From Bacteroidia bacterium 43-41 (lineage in GTDB: Bacteria > Bacteroidota > Bacteroidia > Bacteroidales > Dysgonomonadaceae), in NCBI GenBank assembly GCA_001898165.1, contig MKTD01000066.1:35670-99669 (forward strand): a stretch of DNA of 64,000 nt. Direction: 5' to 3'. The notes under the pieces are model-generated. The model was not told the origin of the DNA. It saw only the letters and a program-made list of their open reading frames with translations, and made no database searches. This document shows, one piece after another, positions 56,651 to 64,000 of this stretch. Position 1 is the first letter of the stretch, and each line of letters opens with the position of its first letter. A program made the translations under genes and the position numbers.

Positions 56651-56699
56651 TAAATAAAATAATTTTGATGTTTTTATTGTGAATTATCTAAACAATTGA

Positions 56700-57260
56700 A
56701 TGAAAAAAATATTTCCATCGGATGGATTTACTGAATTATACAGTACTTATTATAAAAAATCCTTTTTGTTTACTAAGTCCTATGTTCAAGATAAGTATGT
56801 AGCGGAAGATATTGTTTCCGAAGCGTTAATAAAATTGTATGAGAAACTGCAGAAAGAAAAGATTGAAAGTATTCCCGCTTATTTATTGACCTTATTGAAA
56901 AACCAATCGTTGGATTATTTGCGTAAAAAAGCGGTCAGGGATAGAGTTCACGCAAATTATTCCAGTGTGGATAATGAAGAACTAAATTACCGGATATCCA
57001 CTTTGCAGGAATGCGATCCCAGCCTTATCTTTTCCAAGGAAATACAAAGTATCATTGATATGACATTGGCAAAGTTGTCTCCGCAAACCAGAAAGATCTT
57101 TGTCTTGAGCCGCTATGAAAATTATTCCAATAAAGAGATTGCCGCAGAGTTGAATATTAGTGTGAAAAGTATTGAATACCATATCACTAAAGCCTTGAAT
57201 CTATTTCGCAAGAATCTAAAAGATTACCTCCCTTTGTTTTATTTTCTTTTTGTTTTTTAA
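56700..57260 (+). CDS. ECF-type RNA polymerase sigma factor
   Basis: 'YVAEDIVSEALIKLYEKL', 'LSPQTRKIFVLSRYENYSNKEIAAELNISVKSIEYHITKAL'. Confidence 0.94.
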   Translation: MKKIFPSDGFTELYSTYYKKSFLFTKSYVQDKYVAEDIVSEALIKLYEKLQKEKIESIPAYLLTLLKNQSLDYLRKKAVRDRVHANYSSVDNEELNYRISTLQECDPSLIFSKEIQSIIDMTLAKLSPQTRKIFVLSRYENYSNKEIAAELNISVKSIEYHITKALNLFRKNLKDYLPLFYFLFVF

Positions 57261-57346
57261 AAAAAATAGATTTTTTGTTTAGGGTTGCCGGGATGTAATA
57301 CGTCATCTAATTATAACAACGGCAATTTAATTTCCTTTTGCAGGAG

Positions 57347-58303
57347 ATGGACATGGACGATTTATTAAAAAAATATATCGAAGGAGATACCAATAGAACA
57401 GAAAATAGAGACGTATTTGAATGGATCAGGCAGTCAGACAAAAATGAACAGAAATTCAAAGCGTTGAGACGATTGTATGATATTTCCATATGGAGGAGTG
57501 ATGCAGTCGCAGCTCATGTTGTACAAAAAAAGAATCAAAAACGGAACTTCAGTATATTTATACGCATTACAGCCGCCTGTGTACTGGCCTCGATCTTATT
57601 CTATTTTTATCAGGAGATATCGGACAAACATATCGAATGGCGGATAGGGAAATCGGGCGCCAAAATGCAAGAAATGAGCGTGCCCACCGGACAATACGCC
57701 GAATTGGTGTTGGACGATGGTACAAAAGTATGGCTTAATTCTAAATCAACACTTATTTATCCTTCCCACTTTACCCGTACTGAAAGAACTGTACAGCTTT
57801 CCGGAGAAGGATATTTTGATGTGGCTCACGATCCCGACCGTCCATTTAAGGTGGAGACCCAAGAATATATAATAGAAGTGCTGGGAACGGAATTTAACGT
57901 CCGTGCTTATGAGGGATTACAGCCTTTTGAGACCTCTCTATTGAAAGGAAGTGTGATGATCAGATCTGTACAAACGTCGAAAGATCTCTATTTGAAGCCA
58001 AATGAGCGGGCTATTGCGAAAGATAACGAATTAAATATAACCTTTTTCAACAAAGATGAATTTTTGTGGCGGGAAGGAATTCTTTTTATTGATGATGAGA
58101 CTATTTATGAAATTCTGCCGGTATTGGAGCAATACTTCGATATGAAATTCATAATAGAGGAAGAAAGTGTTGAAAAACATAGAAAATATACCGGAAAATT
58201 TCGTATTCAGGACGGGATTGAGCATATCTTGAATGTACTTCAGATTCAAAATAAATTTTCATATGAAATCAATCAGGAAGATAAAATAATTATTATTAAA
58301 TGA
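57347..58303 (+). CDS. FecR-family anti-sigma factor
   Basis: Central TM; 'VPTGQYAELVLDDGTKVWLNSKSTLIYPSHF', 'GEGYFDVAHDPDRPFKVETQEYIIEVLGTEFNVRAY'. Confidence 0.95.
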   Translation: MDMDDLLKKYIEGDTNRTENRDVFEWIRQSDKNEQKFKALRRLYDISIWRSDAVAAHVVQKKNQKRNFSIFIRITAACVLASILFYFYQEISDKHIEWRIGKSGAKMQEMSVPTGQYAELVLDDGTKVWLNSKSTLIYPSHFTRTERTVQLSGEGYFDVAHDPDRPFKVETQEYIIEVLGTEFNVRAYEGLQPFETSLLKGSVMIRSVQTSKDLYLKPNERAIAKDNELNITFFNKDEFLWREGILFIDDETIYEILPVLEQYFDMKFIIEEESVEKHRKYTGKFRIQDGIEHILNVLQIQNKFSYEINQEDKIIIIK

Positions 58304-58387
58304 GTGCCTATGAAATGAGAAATCTTATATCAATATTTGAAATATGAGTTAAACAACTAATTGTTAATAATATCAATTTAATTAATA

Positions 58388-61300
58388 ATGGAACATATTT
58401 ATAGAAAAAAAGTGAGTGCTTTTAAGAAAATAAGAAAACTCTGTACGTATAACATGCGTATATCTGCGCTTCTTGTATTTACCTTTTTTACGTATACCCT
58501 GAGTGCGAATTCACAAGATGTAAAAGTAAATTTAACAGTTAACAACAAGTCTATTATAGACGTATTAACGGAAATAGAAAAGCAAACGGATTATTTATTT
58601 GTTTATAGCTCCGATGAAATTAATACCCATAGAAAGGTTTCGGTGCATGCTAATAATGAATCTATTACCAAGGTACTGCAAGATATATTTTCCAATACGG
58701 ATATTGAGTCAAAAATTGAAGGGAAAAATATCCTTTTAGTAAAAAAACAGGAAAATATAACGGGCGTACGCCAATCGGGAACGGTTGTGACGGGAATGGT
58801 CAGTGATTATTTGGGAGATCCACTTCCCGGTGTCAATATACGGGTAAAAGGAGTCAATGCAGGAACCATTACGGATATTGATGGTAATTTTAAGATGGAA
58901 GTCCCTTATGCAAACGCAACGTTGGTATTTTCTTTCGTAGGTTTTCAGCCACAGGAAATAGCTCTTGGAGGGAGAAATCACATAGCGGTACAATTAATAG
59001 AGGACAGCAAAGCATTGGAAGAAGTAGTGGTTATCGGTTATACCACACAGCGGAAAGCAACGATAACCGGTTCGGTGTCGACAATTACAACCAAAGATCT
59101 TAAACAAAGTCCCACGGCAAACATCAATAATGCGCTGGCAGGACGTATGCCGGGATTAATGGTCAATCAATTCAGAGGAGGTGAGCCGGGAGTAGATGTG
59201 GCTGATGTCAATATTCGGGGTATGGGAACATACGGAGATAAGTCACCTATTATCATTGTGGATGGCGTTGAGAGAGATATGAGTTATTTGTCTGCGGAAG
59301 AGATAGAGACTTTTACAATACTCAAAGATGCGTCTGCTACTGCTGCTTATGGTATCAGAGGAGCCAACGGTGTTATTATTGTAACTACAAAACGAGGTCA
59401 GGCACAGGAAAAATCTACGGTGAATTTTAAAGCATCCGTAGGGGTAAATCACCCGGTGAAATTTCCTCAATATTTAGGTTCGGCCGATTATGCCTCACTG
59501 TATAATGAAGCCATGATAAACAGCAATCCGAATACCGATCCATCCTCTCTCACTCTGTTCCCAGAGCAATCCATAGAAAACTTCAGAAAAGCAAAAGGAG
59601 ATAACTCGGATGGTTTGGGATATAACTGGGATTATTTCGATTATGCGTTTAAACCGGGAGTCCAGCAGGATTATAGCCTTTCTGTCAGAGGTGGCTCTAA
59701 TCAAGCGCGTTATTTCGTGATGGGGAATTACTATGAGCAAAGCGGAAATTATAAACATACCAATTTAACGCAATACGATACCCAGGCGGTATTCAAGCGC
59801 TATAATTTCCGTGCCAATGTAGATGTCGATATCACGAAAGATTTTTATGTGAAAGTGGATCTTGGCGCGCGTATTACGGATAGAAACGCACCCGGGACCA
59901 CAGCTTCGAGAGTGGTTGCCATTGCCAACACTCAACCGCCCTATCTACCGATAACCTTGCCTGATAACGGACATTCGGATAATGAGACCTATGTTTTGAA
60001 TAACCCATATGGCTTACTATATGGCGATTTCTTACATCGTTACAATATATTGGGAGAGTTGTCGCGTACCGGTTATTTGAATGAAAAGAAAACTTTTTTG
60101 AACGGTTCTTTTGCAATCGGGCATAAGTTGGATTTCATCACCGAAGGCTTAAAAGTTGAAGGCATATTCTCTTACGATGCCGAAGAAGGACGTTGGATAA
60201 GAAGGGTACTTGAATCACGTGCCGACGGTTATGCAAGTTATGGTCGGTATGCCACCTTTCAGCCGGCGGAAGGAAATAACGGTTCGTTCTATATGAATAA
60301 TACCGGTTATGAAGGTCGGTATATATTGGGTAATCCTTGGTATAATACCGATGAAACAATAGGAAATAGTTTAAGTCATAATGCTGCTCAAAGTAAGACC
60401 TATTATCAGTTGAAGCTGGAATACCTGCGTCAGTTTGGAGGACAGCATGATGTGTCGGGCCTGGTTTTATTTAACCGCTCGACACGCAGTTACGATAACA
60501 GGATAGAATATCGTTATCAAGGTATCACGGGGCGAATGACCTATGCTTTTGAAAATAAATACTTGGCAGAATTCAATATCGGATACAACGGATCAGAAAA
60601 TTTTGCTCCCGGTAAACGATACGGAATATTTCCTGCCGGTTCATTGGGGTGGGTTATTTCTGAAGAATCTTTTATGGACGGTACGAAAAAATGGTTGGAC
60701 AATCTTAAGATCAGAGGGTCGTACGGCTTAGTGGGAAGCGATAAAATATCGGACTCTAATAACGATCGTTTCGCATATCTGCAGTTTTTCGTAGGCGGAA
60801 ATGGGTATAATTTTGGAATAAATGAGTTTGGAAGCGGGCTCGGTGGCTTGCAGGAAGGGAATTTTGCCAATCCGAACCTTACCTGGGAAAAAGCCAGGAA
60901 ACAGAATATCGGTATTGATGCTTCTCTCTTTAACCAACGCCTTAATTTTTCCGTTGATTATTTCTATGAGTACCGGTATGATATCATTACCAGCTTAAGC
61001 GGAGGAAATAAATTAGGATTTCCTGATATTGTAGGAAAAGATGCCCCCTTTATCAATTCAGGGATTGTGCAAAATCGAGGTATTGATTTTGAAATAGGAT
61101 GGAACGGACGTATAGGAAGAGATATAAAATACTATATTAAGCCTAATTTCACTTTTGCGCGCAACAAAATAAAATTTATGAATGAAATTCCTTATGATGA
61201 GGAATATCGGAAAAATACCGGGAAACGGATTGATGAACATTTTGTATATGTATTCGACCGGTTTGTCTATGATCAGGAAGATGCCGACCGTCTGAACGCG

Positions 61301-61927
61301 ATGAACGGTGGAAATGGATTTCAATCGTGGGGCAGGCTTTATCCCGGTGATGTCGTATATAAGGATTTGAACGATGACGGAAGGATCGATGATGAAGGAG
61401 ACCGCATGAATATGGGATACCCAAGGACTCCGGAAATACAATTTGGAATCCCTCTGGGAATACAATATAAGGGGTTTGATCTGAGTGTTCTTTTCCAGGG
61501 CGCGACAAATAGTAGTGTCCTATTGAATGGTGCGGCTGTATGGGATTTTCCGGCATACGAACAAGATCAGACAGGAAAAGTGAAACCCATGCATTTTAAC
61601 CGGTGGACGGAGGATACAAAAGATACGGCTACCTATCCGCGTCTTACTATCGGTGCGAATAATAACAATAAGAACGGAAGCAGTAGTTTGTTCTTATATG
61701 ATGCATCCTACTTACGATTGAAAAATTTTGAAATCGGATACTCTTTATCGAGAAATGCAATCAAATTTGCCGGATTACAAAATGTAAGAGTCTATCTGCA
61801 GGGAATGAACCTCCTTACATTTGATAACCTCAAGAAGGTTGATGTTGATCCCGAAACAAGAAGCGGGGATGGTTCGTGGTATCCTGTACAACGTATTTTC
61901 AATTTTGGAATAGATATAACTTATTAA
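58388..61927 (+). CDS. SusC/RagA-family TonB-linked outer membrane protein with N-terminal STN domain
   Basis: STN 'VKVNLTVNNKSIIDVLTEIEKQTDYLFVYSSDEI'; CarboxypepD_reg 'VTGMVSDYLGDPLPGVNIRVKG'; 'ITTKDLKQSPTANINNALAGRMPG'. Confidence 0.97.
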   Translation: MEHIYRKKVSAFKKIRKLCTYNMRISALLVFTFFTYTLSANSQDVKVNLTVNNKSIIDVLTEIEKQTDYLFVYSSDEINTHRKVSVHANNESITKVLQDIFSNTDIESKIEGKNILLVKKQENITGVRQSGTVVTGMVSDYLGDPLPGVNIRVKGVNAGTITDIDGNFKMEVPYANATLVFSFVGFQPQEIALGGRNHIAVQLIEDSKALEEVVVIGYTTQRKATITGSVSTITTKDLKQSPTANINNALAGRMPGLMVNQFRGGEPGVDVADVNIRGMGTYGDKSPIIIVDGVERDMSYLSAEEIETFTILKDASATAAYGIRGANGVIIVTTKRGQAQEKSTVNFKASVGVNHPVKFPQYLGSADYASLYNEAMINSNPNTDPSSLTLFPEQSIENFRKAKGDNSDGLGYNWDYFDYAFKPGVQQDYSLSVRGGSNQARYFVMGNYYEQSGNYKHTNLTQYDTQAVFKRYNFRANVDVDITKDFYVKVDLGARITDRNAPGTTASRVVAIANTQPPYLPITLPDNGHSDNETYVLNNPYGLLYGDFLHRYNILGELSRTGYLNEKKTFLNGSFAIGHKLDFITEGLKVEGIFSYDAEEGRWIRRVLESRADGYASYGRYATFQPAEGNNGSFYMNNTGYEGRYILGNPWYNTDETIGNSLSHNAAQSKTYYQLKLEYLRQFGGQHDVSGLVLFNRSTRSYDNRIEYRYQGITGRMTYAFENKYLAEFNIGYNGSENFAPGKRYGIFPAGSLGWVISEESFMDGTKKWLDNLKIRGSYGLVGSDKISDSNNDRFAYLQFFVGGNGYNFGINEFGSGLGGLQEGNFANPNLTWEKARKQNIGIDASLFNQRLNFSVDYFYEYRYDIITSLSGGNKLGFPDIVGKDAPFINSGIVQNRGIDFEIGWNGRIGRDIKYYIKPNFTFARNKIKFMNEIPYDEEYRKNTGKRIDEHFVYVFDRFVYDQEDADRLNAMNGGNGFQSWGRLYPGDVVYKDLNDDGRIDDEGDRMNMGYPRTPEIQFGIPLGIQYKGFDLSVLFQGATNSSVLLNGAAVWDFPAYEQDQTGKVKPMHFNRWTEDTKDTATYPRLTIGANNNNKNGSSSLFLYDASYLRLKNFEIGYSLSRNAIKFAGLQNVRVYLQGMNLLTFDNLKKVDVDPETRSGDGSWYPVQRIFNFGIDITY

Positions 61928-61945
61928 TTAATACAGATAAAAACA

Positions 61946-63841
61946 ATGAATAAGATAAAGTTATTTGCCGGAATAATAGCATCTATGTCTCTCGTATTCA
62001 TGGGATGCGGTGATTATTTGGATAGGATGCAGGACGATAAAGTAAATGAGCAGGAAGTATTCACCCGTTTTGATTACGTAAATCAATTGGTGACAGATCT
62101 TTATAGGGATAGTAAATTAGCAAATAGGCCACTCCTATATTTCAACCATTTCAGTACGGCCGCTATTACGGATGAAAGTAGTGCCAGCAGCCATGAAGCA
62201 GCTATCCCGCATCAATTCCATATTGGGAATTACGGTCCGTCTCAAGGGATGCCTGATCGTAGTAGTGTAGGGCAATATTGGTGGGATCTGTATACTAAGA
62301 TCCGTAAAGCAAATATCATACTGGAAGGGGTGGAAAAATACAATACACCTGATAATCCACAAATGGGAAGAGAAGGGGATATTGTGAAAAGAGTGGGAGA
62401 AACATATTTTCTGCGTGCGTACCTGCATTTTTTGTTGCTGCGCTCTTATGGAGAAGTTCCCTATGTTGAGCATGTTATAAATCCTGATGGTGACATGTCA
62501 TTCGTTCAATTATCGGCACATGAAATAGTGGACCGTATTTGTGCCGATGCTGATGAGGCATATGCCCGGGTTGCAGCCTTTAACGGAGGACAGGATTTTG
62601 GTCGTGTAGATCAGGGAGCCTGCCTCGGACTTAAAGCAATGGCAAGGTGGATCGCTGCTACGCCGATGTATAATGGAGGTAATTTCCCGAACGATACACG
62701 GTTATATAAAGATGAATACGGATACGATCCAAAAAGGTGGGAGGCGGCTAAAACGGCAGCAAAAGCAGTGATGGAGGCCAAAGATAACAGCGGTGGATTA
62801 CGTTATTCGTTGTATACAAAATATGATGAAACCGATTTTGGGGACCTTAATAACAATAATACGAGTAAAAGTAAAGTCTATCGGCGTTTGTGGAGTATGT
62901 TCTATGATATGGATGCAATCCAAAACGAATGGGTTTGGTTTGTAACAAGGGATAAGGATACCGGCTGGTCGGGTGATGTATTGCCTCCGTCGCAAGGTGG
63001 ACATGCAAGACAGCGACCTCTTCAGCAACAAGTGGATGAATATGAATATATTGCTCCGGATGGATATGGGTACCCGGTGTATGTCGACAGGGCTGTCTCC
63101 GACGGATATGACGATGGAAATCCTTATGAGAGCGTCCGGCGTGATCCTCGCTTTTATCGCGATATCCGTTACCATAGTTCTGTTTATCGGGGTGCAACCT
63201 TGAACACTGCTGAAGGAAATGATGCTGTAAGCGGAAGTTATCTTGATAATGCATCCCATACAGGTTACTATTTACGTAAATTTTACAAAGATGGATGGGC
63301 CAGGGGAGACGGATCTCATGTAATTAACGGTCCTGCTATTTGGCGTCTTCCCGAGATAATGTATATCTATTGCGAAGCTGTAAATGAAACGACCGGACCC
63401 AATGAAGAAATCTATAACATATTAAATGAAATACGCGCGCGTTCTTTTATGGCTCCCATTCCTCCGAAAGCAAAAACGGACAAAAAGTTAATGAACGAAT
63501 ACATACAAAGGGAACGCCGTGTTGAATTATTCTATGAAAATCATCGTATATGGCATGCCCGATTATACCTGGAGCCTGATGATCCGGCCGAAATAACTCT
63601 TGAAAAAGCTTATCTAAATGCCAATAGTTGGCCGTACCCTAAAACGCAACGTTGGTCTCACGGAATGAAGCCCGTGGAAGATAAGAATGGAAAAATAGAA
63701 GTGAGCGGTAAAAAATATAGGATGCAACGATTTGAAATTCAGGAGGGTCGTATGTTTGAAACGCCAAGACATTATTTGTTCCCAATAATGACGGATGAAT
63801 TGAAACGAACCCCGGGATTGGTTCAAAATCCGGGCTGGTAA
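61946..63841 (+). CDS. SusD/RagB-family lipoprotein
   Basis: 'SLVFMGCGDYLDR' lipobox; 'IRKANIILEGVE', 'RAYLHFLLLRSYGEVPYV', 'YIQRERRVELFYENHRIWHARLY'. Confidence 0.96.
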   Translation: MNKIKLFAGIIASMSLVFMGCGDYLDRMQDDKVNEQEVFTRFDYVNQLVTDLYRDSKLANRPLLYFNHFSTAAITDESSASSHEAAIPHQFHIGNYGPSQGMPDRSSVGQYWWDLYTKIRKANIILEGVEKYNTPDNPQMGREGDIVKRVGETYFLRAYLHFLLLRSYGEVPYVEHVINPDGDMSFVQLSAHEIVDRICADADEAYARVAAFNGGQDFGRVDQGACLGLKAMARWIAATPMYNGGNFPNDTRLYKDEYGYDPKRWEAAKTAAKAVMEAKDNSGGLRYSLYTKYDETDFGDLNNNNTSKSKVYRRLWSMFYDMDAIQNEWVWFVTRDKDTGWSGDVLPPSQGGHARQRPLQQQVDEYEYIAPDGYGYPVYVDRAVSDGYDDGNPYESVRRDPRFYRDIRYHSSVYRGATLNTAEGNDAVSGSYLDNASHTGYYLRKFYKDGWARGDGSHVINGPAIWRLPEIMYIYCEAVNETTGPNEEIYNILNEIRARSFMAPIPPKAKTDKKLMNEYIQRERRVELFYENHRIWHARLYLEPDDPAEITLEKAYLNANSWPYPKTQRWSHGMKPVEDKNGKIEVSGKKYRMQRFEIQEGRMFETPRHYLFPIMTDELKRTPGLVQNPGW

Positions 63842-63855
63842 AAAACATCATGAAG

Positions 63856-63910
63856 TAATAAATAAGGTTATCCGAAGTATAAATTATTTTTCGGATAACC
63901 TTATTTATTA
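63856..63910 (+). terminator. Long-stem terminator after SusD
   Basis: Perfect 21-bp inverted repeat TAATAAATAAGGTTATCCGAA ... TTCGGATAACCTTATTTATTA, 13-nt loop. Confidence 0.75.
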
Positions 63911-64000
63911 GTTCCTATGTTTGTAATTTGAATTATCGGCCGAAAATAGCATAAGCCAAGAGAATTATTACATTTGCAAAAGAAGCAGACAAACCCAATA

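Noticed and set aside
1-64000. CRISPR arrays
   Set aside because: No regularly spaced identical repeats with unique spacers of CRISPR size; the only arrays seen are 7-bp periodic.

Overview
The 64 kb window reads as chromosomal DNA from a Bacteroidales-type bacterium. The taxon is inferred from SusC/SusD, FecR/ECF sigma, TAnnTTTG-type promoters and the parA-parB-DUF5683-LysM transglycosylase order; no marker search was run. Most of it is ordinary: TonB receptors, a MacAB/TolC-like export cluster, Lon, an ABC-F protein, the L13-S9 and S2-EF-Ts genes, parAB, and an arginine operon whose carbamoyltransferase carries the Pro90 signature of the N-succinylornithine enzyme. The accessory or unusual items are: (1) a radical SAM/SPASM enzyme translationally coupled to a small lipoprotein (rSAM/lipoprotein pair); (2) three copies, plus one end remnant, of a structured ~133-209 bp intergenic repeat with terminal inverted repeats (AACTTTCGCAAG...CTTGCGAAAGTT), MITE-like and built around a terminator-like hairpin; (3) intergenic arrays with strict 7-bp periodicity made of several heptamer families, one of which carries a promoter; (4) a defence/toxin stretch (50-56.4 kb) with HigB/HigA-ImmA, HipBA, and a decayed RHS tip with a GIY-YIG-like toxin domain broken by an A7 homopolymer frameshift, an intact candidate immunity gene and an internally deleted IS110 remnant; (5) a KamA-like radical SAM protein with altered substrate-binding residues. 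The window ends in an ECF sigma/FecR/STN-SusC/SusD locus. All calls come from reading the sequence and ORF track; no database search was possible.
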